Part shown: positions 53,380-62,347 of the stretch, piece by piece
Layout of the letters: every line of letters starts with the position of its first letter
How positions within the stretch are numbered: the first letter of the stretch is position 1
Assembly: GCA_016699695.1 (NCBI GenBank)
Contig: CP065006.1
Span: forward strand, 3,162,001 to 3,226,000
Source: Bacteroidota bacterium
Lineage (GTDB): Bacteria; Bacteroidota; Bacteroidia; Bacteroidales; UBA10428
Reading direction: 5' to 3'
DNA: 64,000 nucleotides
Notes under the pieces: model-generated
The model's database searches: none
The model's input: only the letters and a program-made list of their open reading frames with translations
Told to the model about the DNA's origin: nothing
Made by a program: the position numbers and the translations under genes

Positions 53380-55017
53380 TCAATTCTTCTTCTCCAGTTC
53401 GTTTAAGTGTTCCATTTTTTTCCGTGCCAGAAAATCTGCAATACTCTCAAGGTGTTCTTTTACGCGCTTATTCCCAAATTCGAAAACTTTCGTAACCAGG
53501 CCATTCAGAAAATCGCGGTCGTGCGAAACCAGAATAAGGGTTCCCTCATAATTCATCAGGGCTTGTTTCAATATATCCTTGCTTCGTATGTCGAGGTGGT
53601 TGGTAGGCTCATCAAGTATTAGAAGATTGTAGGGTTCGAGCAGTAATTTTATCATGGCAAGCCTTGTACGCTCCCCTCCCGATAGCACTTTTACTTTTTT
53701 GTCAATGTCTTCGCCACTGAACATAAAGGCTCCCAATAGGTCTTTTATTCTGGAGCGTATATCACCTTTGGCAATGTCGTCGATGGTTTCAAAAACTGTT
53801 AATGATTCGTTGAGCAGCGAAGCTTCGTTTTGTGCAAAATAGCCTATATGTGTGTTATGACCCAGGCTTACTTTTCCACCATGTTCTATTTCTCCCATGA
53901 TGGCTTTTACGAGGGTAGATTTCCCTTCGCCATTTTTTCCAACAAAAGCAACTTTGTCACCGCGTTCGAGGGTAAAGCCAGCATTAGAAAAGACCACATG
54001 ATCTTTGTAACTCTTCGAAACGTTTTCTGCTATTACCGGATAGTTTCCTGAACGGGGAGCTGGCGGAAACCTTAGCTTGAGATGCGAACTGTCTACTTCG
54101 TCAACTTCCACTAATTCAAGTTTCTCCAGCATGCGCACACGCGATTGTACCTGGTTGGTTTTGGAGTAGGTTCCCTTGAACCTTTCGATAAACTCCTGGT
54201 TCTCGGCAATCATTTTTTGTTGCTCATCATAAACCTTTTGTTGCTGTTCGCGGCGCTCTTGTCTCAGCACAAGGTATTTCGAATAGTTCACTTTGTAATC
54301 GTAAATGCGTCCCATGGTTACTTCAATGGTACGGGTAGTGATACGATCGACAAAGGCGCGGTCGTGCGAAATGACCATCACCGCCTTGGCACTGTTAACC
54401 AGAAACTCTTCAAGCCATTGAACCGATTCAATGTCGAGGTGGTTGGTTGGTTCGTCTAAAAGAATCAGATCGGGTTTACGCAGCAATATTTTTGCAAGTT
54501 CAATTCGCATCCGCCAGCCACCACTGAATTCGTTGGTAGGCCTGTTAAAATCACTTCTTTCAAAGCCCAATCCCAGTAATATTTTTTCTATTTCGGAATC
54601 GAAATTCAGATCGCCAAAGCTATAAAGCTTTTCACTGAGGTTCGACACCTCCTCGATGAGTGCATAATAGCTCTCCGATTCATAGTCGGTACGAACCGTG
54701 AGCTGGTGGTTGAGGTTATCGATTTCTTTTTGCAACTCAAGAATTGTAGCAAATGCTTGGCTTGCCTCTTCGAATAAGGTGCGTGAATTATCGGTAATAA
54801 GATGTTGGGGCAGATAGGCAATAACGGCGTCTTTTGGTGCTGAAACCCTGCCGTATGAAGGTTTTTTTTCGCCAGCAATAATCTTGAGCAAGGTCGATTT
54901 TCCGGCCCCATTTTTTCCCATAAGGGCAATTCGTTCGTTGACATTTATTACAAACGAAATGTCTTTAAAAAGGCTTGTTCCGCCTATCTCAAGGCCTAGA
55001 CTATCAACAGAAATCAT
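53380..55017 (-). CDS. ABC-F family ATPase
   Basis: 545 residues, two ABC domains in tandem and no membrane segments. First: Walker A MGKNGAGKSTLLK, signature EFSGGWRMRIELAK, Walker B LILLDEPTNHLD. The linker (about 240-310) is charged and helical (RQERREQQQKVYDEQQKM). Second: Walker A VGKNGEGKSTLVK, signature LSGGERTRLAMIKLL, Walker B LLILDEPTNHLD. ABC-F proteins bind the ribosomal E site; which member this is (Uup/EttA-like or resistance type) cannot be told by eye. A -7 element lies at 55042. The 213 bp between its stop and the HD gene hold nothing clear. Confidence 0.93.
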   Translation of the reverse strand: MISVDSLGLEIGGTSLFKDISFVINVNERIALMGKNGAGKSTLLKIIAGEKKPSYGRVSAPKDAVIAYLPQHLITDNSRTLFEEASQAFATILELQKEIDNLNHQLTVRTDYESESYYALIEEVSNLSEKLYSFGDLNFDSEIEKILLGLGFERSDFNRPTNEFSGGWRMRIELAKILLRKPDLILLDEPTNHLDIESVQWLEEFLVNSAKAVMVISHDRAFVDRITTRTIEVTMGRIYDYKVNYSKYLVLRQERREQQQKVYDEQQKMIAENQEFIERFKGTYSKTNQVQSRVRMLEKLELVEVDEVDSSHLKLRFPPAPRSGNYPVIAENVSKSYKDHVVFSNAGFTLERGDKVAFVGKNGEGKSTLVKAIMGEIEHGGKVSLGHNTHIGYFAQNEASLLNESLTVFETIDDIAKGDIRSRIKDLLGAFMFSGEDIDKKVKVLSGGERTRLAMIKLLLEPYNLLILDEPTNHLDIRSKDILKQALMNYEGTLILVSHDRDFLNGLVTKVFEFGNKRVKEHLESIADFLARKKMEHLNELEKKN

Positions 55018-55041
55018 TTACGCGTTTTTTAATTCAGCGCG

Positions 55042-55049
55042 CAAAGGTA
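55042..55049 (-). promoter_or_regulatory. -7 element TACCTTTG of the ABC-F gene
   Basis: An exact TAnnTTTG match on the minus strand, 24 nt before the start. Confidence 0.4.
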
Positions 55050-55133
55050 GGAATTTGAAAAAGAAAAAAACATAAATACTAAGCCTGATATTTTAGTTTC
55101 TTTCAAGGCCTGGGTTTCTCATCGATGCATGAA

Positions 55134-55784
55134 CTAAAACCTCAGATCAACTACTTCAATTTTTGGATAATTTTCAGGTTTGAAAGTGAAGCGGCTGTCG
55201 TCCATAGGTTTATCGTAGCGCGTATTCAGAATAAAAATAGTGTAGTCGATGGCATCTTTGCTTATAGCCTTCATCATGTAAATGGCGTCGGTGTCTTTTC
55301 TGATAAAGAGTTTAAAGCGCGAATAGGGCTGATTGAGATCCACAGGGTATAAATCTATTTCGTAGGCCCAGTAATTGTCTACTTTGGCTTCGCCTATGAG
55401 CTGGTATTTGAAGTTTTTGTCATAAAACGAGAAAATAAGTGCCGGGTTATCGACAAAATCGCCTTCTCCTTTTCCTGGTTGTGTAATGGTTACTTCGTTG
55501 ATATCGGTCATATAGCTCCACATGGTCTTTCCATCGAAATACACTGAGGTGCCCATCGATTGCAGAATATACTTTTCTCCCTTAATCTCAATGCTTCCAG
55601 AGGTTTTGGAATGAAGGTTATCCATGCGGTTGTCAATTACAAGCTCAAAATCTGCCTCGATGGTCTGGTAGGTTTTCATCTTCTCGCTTACCCGGTCAAG
55701 AATCTTTTTCGCTTCCGGGTCTTGCTGACCGCTAACTAAAACAGGAACAATGAGGGCAATTATGTAAGTTATTTGAGCTTTCAT
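55134..55784 (-). CDS. lolA: LolA-like outer-membrane lipoprotein carrier
   Basis: 216 residues. The signal peptide ends near VLVSGQQ (about 20). KKILDRVSEKMKTYQTIEAD, GSIEIKGEKYILQS, VYFDGKTMWSYMTDINEVTI and the later FKLFIRKDTDAIYMMKAIS follow the LolA fold of an open beta-barrel that carries lipoproteins across the periplasm. It starts 34 bp after ftsK, a pairing often seen in Bacteroidota, so they are co-transcribed. Confidence 0.85.
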   Translation of the reverse strand: MKAQITYIIALIVPVLVSGQQDPEAKKILDRVSEKMKTYQTIEADFELVIDNRMDNLHSKTSGSIEIKGEKYILQSMGTSVYFDGKTMWSYMTDINEVTITQPGKGEGDFVDNPALIFSFYDKNFKYQLIGEAKVDNYWAYEIDLYPVDLNQPYSRFKLFIRKDTDAIYMMKAISKDAIDYTIFILNTRYDKPMDDSRFTFKPENYPKIEVVDLRF

Positions 55785-55818
55785 ATTGTTTGGATTTTTC
55801 AGAAAACAAGGATTTGTT

Positions 55819-58251
55819 TTAGTTCAAACTTTTCAAATATTGTTCCAAAGAGTAAGTATCCGGAAATAGCACTTGCCGAGCTTTGCTGCCTTCAAACGGA
55901 CCTACTACTCCAGCCGCTTCTAGTTGGTCCACAATGCGTCCTGCACGGTTGTATCCAATCGAAAATTTTCTTTGTATGAGTGAGGTGGAGCCTTGTTGAT
56001 GTGCCACAACCAATCGGGCTGCTTCGTCGAAGAGTGCATCGCGTTTCGACAAATCCACATCCAGAATATCTGGGGCATTTTCGTCGATGTATTCGGGCAG
56101 GTAAAAGGCTGTAGGGTAACTTTGCTGTTCGCTGATGTATTTGGTAATCCGCTCCAGTTCTGGTATATCAATAAAAGCACACTGGAGGCGAATCAGTTCG
56201 CTGCCCGGCGCAAAGAGTAAATCGCCCCGGCCAATGAGTTGGTTGGCTCCCGGACTATCCAGAATGGTGCGCGAATCAATCATGGATGTAACCCTAAAGG
56301 CAATGCGAGCCGGAAAGTTCGCTTTAATCACACCTGTAATAATATTGGTAGTGGGGCGTTGAGTAGCGATGACAAGGTGAATTCCGATGGCACGAGCCAG
56401 CTGCGCCAATCGGGCCAATGGAGTTTCCACTTCGCGCCCGGCTGTCATAATCAGGTCGGCAAACTCATCGATAATTACCACAATGTAGGGCAGGTATTTA
56501 TGCCCGTTTTCGGGGTTCAGTCCTCTTTTTATGAACTTCTGGTTGTACTCTTTGATGTTGCGCACCTGGGCTTTCTTGAGCAGGTTATAGCGCTCATCCA
56601 TTTCAATACACAGGGAGTTAAGCGTATGAATTACTTTTTGTGTATCGGTAATAATTGCTTCGCCTGCTTCAGGTAATTTTGCCAGGTAGTGTTTCTCGAG
56701 GCTCTGGTACAAGGTAAGCTCTACTTTTTTCGGATCAACCAGAACAAATTTCAGCTGGCTGGGGTGTTTGCGATAGAGTAGCGATGCCAGGATCACATTT
56801 AATCCTACCGATTTTCCCTGTCCTGTAGCTCCTGCTACCAGCAGGTGAGGCATTTTAGCCAGGTCGAATACATAGGTTTCGTTCGATATGGTTTTTCCAA
56901 GGGCAATGCCGAGTTCGAATTTCGATTCCTGAAACTTACGGGAGGTAATCAGCGAACGCATCGAAACAACCTCGGGTTGCTGGTTAGGCACCTCAATACC
57001 TATCGTACCCTTCCCGGGTATGGGTGCAATAATCCGTATACCAAGTGCCGAAAGGTTGAGTGCTATATCGTCTTCGAGATTTTTTATCTTTGAAATACGT
57101 ACACCCGGTGCCGGAACAATCTCGTAGAGGGTTACCGTAGGGCCAATGGTGGCTTTAATTTTGTCGATACTGATTTTATAATGCCCGAGGGTTTCAACAA
57201 TTTTATTCTTATTGCTGATAAGCTCTTCGTTGGTTACACTGGCGTTGGCAGCATCGTGTTTTTCCAACAAATCAATGGGTGGTAATTTGAAGGAAGATAA
57301 TTCAAGCGTAGGGTCGTAATCCTCCAACGGGAATTTTTTCCATGCCTTATGCGACTCTGCTGTTTCGCCGGACTGAAGAACTTCGGTTTCTGGCTGTTCA
57401 TTTTCTCCAGCAAGAGGGTCCTGAAAATGGATTTCTTCTTCCAGGTATGGATTCATCGGATCTTCATCCTCCTCCTCCACGTCCTCCGTGTTTTTTATTT
57501 CGAACCTGTCCTGTAGCAGTGTATTATTTTCATTTTGCTTGAATTCAGTTTCAAATACCAGGTCATTAATGGCTTCTGTTTTTATTTCAGTCTCAAACTC
57601 AGGGTCGTTTAGATCATTATTTGTACTTGGTTTTTTACCTTTTAAAAGTTGAACAAGCATTTTAGCTATAACCACTGTAAGGTTATATAGTCTGGGCCAG
57701 AAGAAATAAAGGAAAACCAATGTGCTGGCCAGCAATATTATTACGGCCCCTATAATGCCGGCCAGGCCTTTCAGGTAGAGTGCCACAAAATGTCCGTGAC
57801 GTCCTCCAAGGCCACTACCAAGCAATGGAGTGTTTAATGTGAGTAAACCCAGCCACAAGGAGACCAGAATCGTGGAGAGGCTGGCAACGAACATAGATTT
57901 GCCAAATGGAAGAATTTTAATCCGGAGAAATTTACATCCAAGCAAGAAAACGATAAAAGGTATGGACAAGGATGCTAGTCCAAACCAACGGTCAACCAAC
58001 AAGCTGGCGATGCCGGCACCCATTTTTCCTATCCAGTTTTTAGCAGTAAAGGCAGCCTCATTCCATTCAGGAGACCATGCTATACTTTGATCGTACTTCC
58101 ATGTGAATATGTAAGAAAGCACCGAAAGGGTTATGATTACTGAAAAAGCGAGTAATAAAATACCCATGATTATTCTAAACCTGTCATCGGCCAGAAATGA
58201 TTTCTTTTCTTTTTTGACCGCAGCCTCGGAAGTTTTTTTGTCTTTTGCCAT
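55819..58251 (-). CDS. ftsK: DNA translocase FtsK
   Basis: 810 residues. Four N-terminal TM helices (about 27-190), then an acidic linker (about 205-320, rich in Glu/Asp: VEEEDEDPMNPYLEEE). The motor has ALGKTISNETYVFDLAKMPH, Walker A VAGATGQGKSVGLN, Walker B IVVIIDEFADL and ARAIGIHLVIATQRPTTNII. The C-terminal gamma winged helix is SLIQRKFSIGYNRAGRIVDQ followed by LEAAGVVGPFEGSKAR. It moves chromosome ends during division at the septum. The -7 element TAACTTTG lies at 58278. lolA follows. Confidence 0.95.
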   Translation of the reverse strand: MAKDKKTSEAAVKKEKKSFLADDRFRIIMGILLLAFSVIITLSVLSYIFTWKYDQSIAWSPEWNEAAFTAKNWIGKMGAGIASLLVDRWFGLASLSIPFIVFLLGCKFLRIKILPFGKSMFVASLSTILVSLWLGLLTLNTPLLGSGLGGRHGHFVALYLKGLAGIIGAVIILLASTLVFLYFFWPRLYNLTVVIAKMLVQLLKGKKPSTNNDLNDPEFETEIKTEAINDLVFETEFKQNENNTLLQDRFEIKNTEDVEEEDEDPMNPYLEEEIHFQDPLAGENEQPETEVLQSGETAESHKAWKKFPLEDYDPTLELSSFKLPPIDLLEKHDAANASVTNEELISNKNKIVETLGHYKISIDKIKATIGPTVTLYEIVPAPGVRISKIKNLEDDIALNLSALGIRIIAPIPGKGTIGIEVPNQQPEVVSMRSLITSRKFQESKFELGIALGKTISNETYVFDLAKMPHLLVAGATGQGKSVGLNVILASLLYRKHPSQLKFVLVDPKKVELTLYQSLEKHYLAKLPEAGEAIITDTQKVIHTLNSLCIEMDERYNLLKKAQVRNIKEYNQKFIKRGLNPENGHKYLPYIVVIIDEFADLIMTAGREVETPLARLAQLARAIGIHLVIATQRPTTNIITGVIKANFPARIAFRVTSMIDSRTILDSPGANQLIGRGDLLFAPGSELIRLQCAFIDIPELERITKYISEQQSYPTAFYLPEYIDENAPDILDVDLSKRDALFDEAARLVVAHQQGSTSLIQRKFSIGYNRAGRIVDQLEAAGVVGPFEGSKARQVLFPDTYSLEQYLKSLN

Positions 58252-58277
58252 GAGAAGCTTTGCACAATATTAGTGGG

Positions 58278-58285
58278 CAAAGTTA
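58278..58285 (-). promoter_or_regulatory. ftsK -7 element TAACTTTG
   Basis: An exact TAnnTTTG match on the minus strand, 26 nt before the ftsK start. Confidence 0.4.
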
Positions 58286-58422
58286 ATATGCCACATGGTT
58301 ATAACAGGTTATTGAACGAATTATTATTTAACAATTTGCGATAAATAGCAACATCGAATAGAAAAAATAGGCGATGCTTAGAAAGAAAGAGTTTCTGACT
58401 AGATTGGCATTTAACAGAGATA

Positions 58423-59112
58423 CTACTGCATCAGGCGGTCGAGGGCAAATATCATTTCTTCGCGTGTAAGTTCCACGGCCGATTCAGGAATCCGAAGATC
58501 CTCTTTAGGTTCCTTGCCAGGAATAAATTTTTCGGCTACAAAACGCATCTTATAAGGCCCCATGTAAAGTACAAAATCGGTAAGAACTCCATCTATATCA
58601 AGATAGGGGTTTGTAACATTCGGATGCTCTAGGGCAATGTCGTAGGTATAAAAAATATCGAAAGTTTCGTTGGTGGTAGGAATAAATACCTTGGCATGCT
58701 GCGATTGTAGGCCTGCAATAAGCAATTGTGTGGTGTCTTTTTCAATTTTCAGGTTTTCGAAGATATCAAAGCAACACATCAATTCGTTGCGGTTGCCTGT
58801 AAACACATAGTTTTTGTCAAGCACTTTAAGATAGGTAGTACTTTTTCGCTTATTAAAATAGGTGAGGTTGCTTAAGCGGAACATACCCATAAAGCCATCT
58901 ATGGTGTTTGTAGAAAATTCTTTATTAAACTCAAGGATCATTTTTCGGGGCAGGAGCGAAGGATCGAAATTTCCCTGGTCTGCATTGAGGTAAGTAATAC
59001 GGTATTCCAATCTACCTGCCTTATGAGTACCCTTGTGCTCTTCATGCTTGCAACCAGCCATCAAACCAACCAACAGAACAAGAAGAAAAAGAGAATAGTT
59101 TTTTTTGTGCAT
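58423..59112 (-). CDS. Hypothetical lipoprotein, probably outer-membrane or periplasmic
   Basis: 229 residues. Lipoprotein signal ending LVGLMAGC (Cys21), then a His/Lys/Glu-rich linker (KHEEHKGTHKAG) and a mixed alpha/beta domain (YRITYLNADQGNFDPSLLPR, MILEFNKEFSTNTI, then DIFYTYDIALEHPNVTNPY). The overall look recalls DUF4412-type Bacteroidota proteins but I do not recognise it with confidence. It is a single gene, divergent from argF; its 170-bp upstream gap to ftsK is AT-rich. Confidence 0.6.
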   Translation of the reverse strand: MHKKNYSLFLLVLLVGLMAGCKHEEHKGTHKAGRLEYRITYLNADQGNFDPSLLPRKMILEFNKEFSTNTIDGFMGMFRLSNLTYFNKRKSTTYLKVLDKNYVFTGNRNELMCCFDIFENLKIEKDTTQLLIAGLQSQHAKVFIPTTNETFDIFYTYDIALEHPNVTNPYLDIDGVLTDFVLYMGPYKMRFVAEKFIPGKEPKEDLRIPESAVELTREEMIFALDRLMQ

Positions 59113-59293
59113 TATAATCTTTGTTAGGCCTGGTTGAATATACTTAGTTTGCCATGAGTTGTTCGTGCTATTTGACCGATAGCTCTTTTTTCTTTACTAA
59201 CCTATTTATATACTTCTTTCAAAGTAGCATAATACTTTCATCGTCCGGGCTCTTCAGCAGACTAATTTCATAAAATTGCTTCAGTAATTTGTA

Positions 59294-59301
59294 TACTTTT
59301 G
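59294..59301 (+). promoter_or_regulatory. argF -7 element TACTTTTG, flanked by GTATAC repeats
   Basis: An exact TAnnTTTG match 34 nt before argF. The element lies between two GTATAC hexamers in GTATACTTTTGCGGTATAC (59292-59310), which could be a regulator site overlapping the promoter. Confidence 0.45.
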
Positions 59302-59335
59302 CGGTATACATACACACATCTTAAAATATTTTATC

Positions 59336-60334
59336 ATGCCAGTAAATCTGAAAAATCGACATTTTCTTAAATTGTTGGATTTTACTCCTACCGAAATTAA
59401 GTTTTTATTGGATCTTTCATCCAGCTTAAAACAAGCCAAGTATGCAGGCACCGAACAGCCGATGCTTAAAGGTAAAAACATTGCATTGATTTTTGAAAAA
59501 ACTTCGACCCGCACCCGTTGCGCTTTTGAGGTAGCAGCATTCGATCAGGGAGCCCATGTAACCTATCTGGGACCTTCGGGCTCGCAAATCGGGCATAAAG
59601 AATCGATGAAAGACACTGCACGTGTGCTTGGGCGCATGTACGATGGGATTGAGTACCGCGGATTTGGTCAGTCCATTGTGGAAGAATTGGCTGCTTATGC
59701 CGGTGTTCCTGTCTGGAACGGACTTACCGACGAGTTTCATCCTACCCAGATTCTTGCCGATATGCTTACCATGATGGAGCATAGCGATAAACCCCTGAAT
59801 CAATTGAAATTTTGCTACCTGGGCGATGCACGCAACAACATGGGTAACTCCTTAATGGTTGGATGTGCAAAAATGGGAATCGATTTCCGTGCAGCAGCTT
59901 CCAAACAATGCCAACCCGACGAAAAGCTGGTGAATACATGCCGTGAAATTGCCAAAGAAACAGGGGCTAAAATTACCATAACAGACAATGTGAAAGAAGC
60001 CGTTAAAGATGCCGATTTCCTTTATACCGATGTGTGGGTATCCATGGGAGAGCCTGCATCTGTTTGGGATGAACGCATCAAACTATTAAAACCTTACCAA
60101 GTGAACAACGAGGTTATCAAAGCCACAGGTAACCCCAAAGTGAAATTTTTGCATTGCTTGCCAGCCTACCATAACCGCGAAACAAAAATTGGCGAAGAGA
60201 TCTTTCAGAAATATGGATTGGATGCCATGGAAGTAAACGATGAGGTATTCGAATCGAAACATTCAATTGTGTTTGACCAGGCCGAAAACCGCATGCACAC
60301 CATCAAGGCTGTAATGGTGGCTACTCTTGCCTGA
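59336..60334 (+). CDS. argF: Ornithine carbamoyltransferase
   Basis: 332 residues. The carbamoyl-phosphate loop STRTRCAFEVAAFDQGA (about 57-73), FHPTQILADMLTM (about 138-150), DVWVSMGEPASVWDERI, and FLHCLPAYHNRETKIGEE with the catalytic Cys are the standard OTCase motifs. It makes citrulline from ornithine in arginine synthesis. The HCLP motif marks a true ornithine enzyme, though some Bacteroidota use the N-succinyl- or N-acetylornithine relatives. A strong terminator follows 34 bp after the stop. Confidence 0.94.
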   Translation: MPVNLKNRHFLKLLDFTPTEIKFLLDLSSSLKQAKYAGTEQPMLKGKNIALIFEKTSTRTRCAFEVAAFDQGAHVTYLGPSGSQIGHKESMKDTARVLGRMYDGIEYRGFGQSIVEELAAYAGVPVWNGLTDEFHPTQILADMLTMMEHSDKPLNQLKFCYLGDARNNMGNSLMVGCAKMGIDFRAAASKQCQPDEKLVNTCREIAKETGAKITITDNVKEAVKDADFLYTDVWVSMGEPASVWDERIKLLKPYQVNNEVIKATGNPKVKFLHCLPAYHNRETKIGEEIFQKYGLDAMEVNDEVFESKHSIVFDQAENRMHTIKAVMVATLA

Positions 60335-60368
60335 ACGGTATAATTCATTGACCTTGCTATAATTTATG

Positions 60369-60398
60369 CCCGGAAAGTTTCCCTTTCCGGGTTTTTTT
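60369..60398 (+). terminator. argF terminator
   Basis: CCCGGAAAG (60369-60377) pairs with CTTTCCGGG (60383-60391) with a 5-nt loop, followed by T8. Confidence 0.92.
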
Positions 60399-60411
60399 TA
60401 TTAACTTGTAT

Positions 60412-61704
60412 CATTAGTGTCCACTATAAATTAAAATACGTTCTTTGAAATCGTTGTAGAATCTATATTTCAGGACTTTTTTGTTACGTGTCGATTTGAA
60501 ATACTTAATTCGTGAAAATGTTATTTCATGAATCAAGGTAAGTATGTTTTTGCACAGATTATAGAGTTTCTGCCTAAGAGAGTTTTCGATTGTATTGTAG
60601 ATCGTTTTTCCGCAGATAAAAATGTTCGTCATTTCAGTTGCTGGAATCAAATGTTATGCATGATCTTTGGGCAACTTACCAATCGAGATAGCCTCAGGGA
60701 TTTGATTGTTGCTATTGAAGCCCATAGCAGGAAAACCTACCATTTGGGTTTTGGGAAAAGTGTTACCCGCAGTAATCTTTCAAAAGCCAATGAAAATCGA
60801 AACAGCAAGGTATTTGAAGAATTTGCGTATTATCTTATTGATGTCGCCCGAAATAAACGCAAGAATGAAAATTTTGAAATTAAAGGAAAAGTTTATGCCT
60901 TTGATTCTTCCACCATTGATTTATGTTTAAATGTGTTTTGGTGGGCGAAATTCCGCAAAGCAAAAGGAGGTATCAAACTGCATACACTCTACGATATCAC
61001 TACTCAAATTCCGGCCTTCATTCATATTACTGCTGCAACGGTAAACGATGTCAATGTTATGGATTATATTCCTTATGAGGGTGGTGCATACTACATTTTC
61101 GACCGTGGTTATGTCGACTACAGCCGGTTATATAAGATAACGCTGCTTTCTGCCTTTTTCGTAGTCCGTGCAAAGTCAAACCTTCAATTTAAAAGAATTT
61201 ATTCTCAAAAGATTGACAAGACCACCGGGGTGCAAAGCGACCAAATTGGTAAACTGACAGGGTTTTATGTCTCAAAAGATTACCCTGCTAAATTGCGAAA
61301 AGTGAAATACTACGATAGCGAAATGAATCGCACCTTTGTATTCCTAACCAACAATATGACGCTTACCGCTCAGGAAATCGCACTTCTTTACAAGAATCGT
61401 TGGCAGGTAGAACTATTTTTCAAATGGATAAAACAGCATCTTAAGCTAAAATCCTTTTGGGGTAACTCTGAAAATGCTGTCCGTATCCAAATTTATACCG
61501 CAATCATCACATATTGTTTGATTGCAATTGTAGGCAATGATCTCAAAATAGACCGTTCAACCTACGAAATATTACAAGTTTTAGGAATCTCTCTACTGGA
61601 CAAAACTCCTGTAAAAGAGCTATTTACAAATATAGATTACAATGATGTCAAAGAACTTGATTATAAACAACTGTCACTCAGCTTATTTTAAGTGGACAGT
61701 CATG
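60412..61704 (+). mobile_element. IS4-type insertion sequence with 9-bp target duplication
   Basis: 1293 bp with ends CATTAGTGTCCACT (left) and CATGACTGTCCACT (right, complement), flanked by the direct repeat AACTTGTAT at 60403-60411 and 61705-61713. It carries one intact transposase gene. It lies between the argF terminator and the RRM gene, about 40 bp from the start of the latter. Confidence 0.93.
60528..61691 (+). CDS. IS4-family transposase
   Basis: 387 residues, intact. The N-terminal domain (MNQGKYVFAQIIEFLPKRVF, CWNQMLCMIFGQLTNRDSLR) is typical of Bacteroidota IS4-type elements. DDE motifs: YAFDSSTIDLC (first Asp), AYYIFDRGYVDYSR (second Asp), and the IS4 signature Y-x2-R-x3-E-x6-K in LYKNRWQVELFFKWIKQHLK with the catalytic Glu. 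It ends just inside the right inverted repeat, and the element appears capable of transposition. Confidence 0.95.
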   Translation: MNQGKYVFAQIIEFLPKRVFDCIVDRFSADKNVRHFSCWNQMLCMIFGQLTNRDSLRDLIVAIEAHSRKTYHLGFGKSVTRSNLSKANENRNSKVFEEFAYYLIDVARNKRKNENFEIKGKVYAFDSSTIDLCLNVFWWAKFRKAKGGIKLHTLYDITTQIPAFIHITAATVNDVNVMDYIPYEGGAYYIFDRGYVDYSRLYKITLLSAFFVVRAKSNLQFKRIYSQKIDKTTGVQSDQIGKLTGFYVSKDYPAKLRKVKYYDSEMNRTFVFLTNNMTLTAQEIALLYKNRWQVELFFKWIKQHLKLKSFWGNSENAVRIQIYTAIITYCLIAIVGNDLKIDRSTYEILQVLGISLLDKTPVKELFTNIDYNDVKELDYKQLSLSLF

Positions 61705-61743
61705 AACTTGTATAGCTTGGTAACATTTCAATTTTTCGGCATT

Positions 61744-62007
61744 ATGACAATTTATGTGGGCAACATCAATTATTCAATGGGCGAAGAAGATGTAAAACGC
61801 ATTTTCGAGGTACTCGGAAAAGTGGATGCAATTAAACTCATCCGCGACAAGAAAACTGGTAAATCCAAAGGCTTTTGCTTTTTGGATATGGCCAACAAAA
61901 AAGAAGCAATGGAGGCCATAAAAACCCTCGATGGTAAAACCGTTGCAGGCCGAAATTTACGGGTATTAAGGGCACATACCAACAAAGTAAGGGAAATGGC
62001 TCTTTAA
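61744..62007 (+). CDS. Single-RRM RNA-binding protein
   Basis: 87 residues from ATG 61744 (the frame is open upstream into the IS). One RRM domain: RNP2 TIYVGNINYSMG at the start and RNP1 KSKGFCFLDM (about 41-50), followed by EAMEAIKTLDGKTVAGRNLR and a short basic tail. Such single-RRM proteins are common in Bacteroidota and bind single-stranded RNA; roles in post-transcriptional control are inferred. No TAnnTTTG element is left between the IS4 end and the start, so its promoter may have been replaced by the insertion. Confidence 0.9.
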   Translation: MTIYVGNINYSMGEEDVKRIFEVLGKVDAIKLIRDKKTGKSKGFCFLDMANKKEAMEAIKTLDGKTVAGRNLRVLRAHTNKVREMAL

Positions 62008-62347
62008 CTCCCAATTAATTTTGTTTGGTTCTCTCCAATTTAAGCGCATCTTAACGCGGGAATCTTTTTTATAGGCTGTGGATGATAACAAACAATCAGC
62101 TTGTAAATTCGCATTTTGTTTGAAATGTTTGCTTTCCATTTTTAAGATTTCTCAATTAATGTCAGGATGTAGTTTCTGTTTGTCTGACTCTGTTTTCATT
62201 AATGTTCTCTGATTGGTGCGCTTGTTCTCAGTCGTTTCTCGAATGGTTCATAATCAATTGAAAATATTATTGCTTCGTTCTATCGAAGTGCTACAATTTT
62301 AAATATATTTGCGCTCATTTTCTTTACAAAATACTTCGCAAGCAGCT
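62008..62347. other. 340-bp intergenic region
   Basis: Apart from the -7 element at 62304-62311 it contains only AT-rich sequence. No terminator was seen after the RRM gene, and no RNA gene or ORF is convincing. Confidence 0.4.
62304..62311 (+). promoter_or_regulatory. -7 element TATATTTG of the ATP-grasp gene
   Basis: An exact TAnnTTTG match 36 nt before ATG 62348. It overlaps the alternative TTG start at 62309, which argues against that start. Confidence 0.45.
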
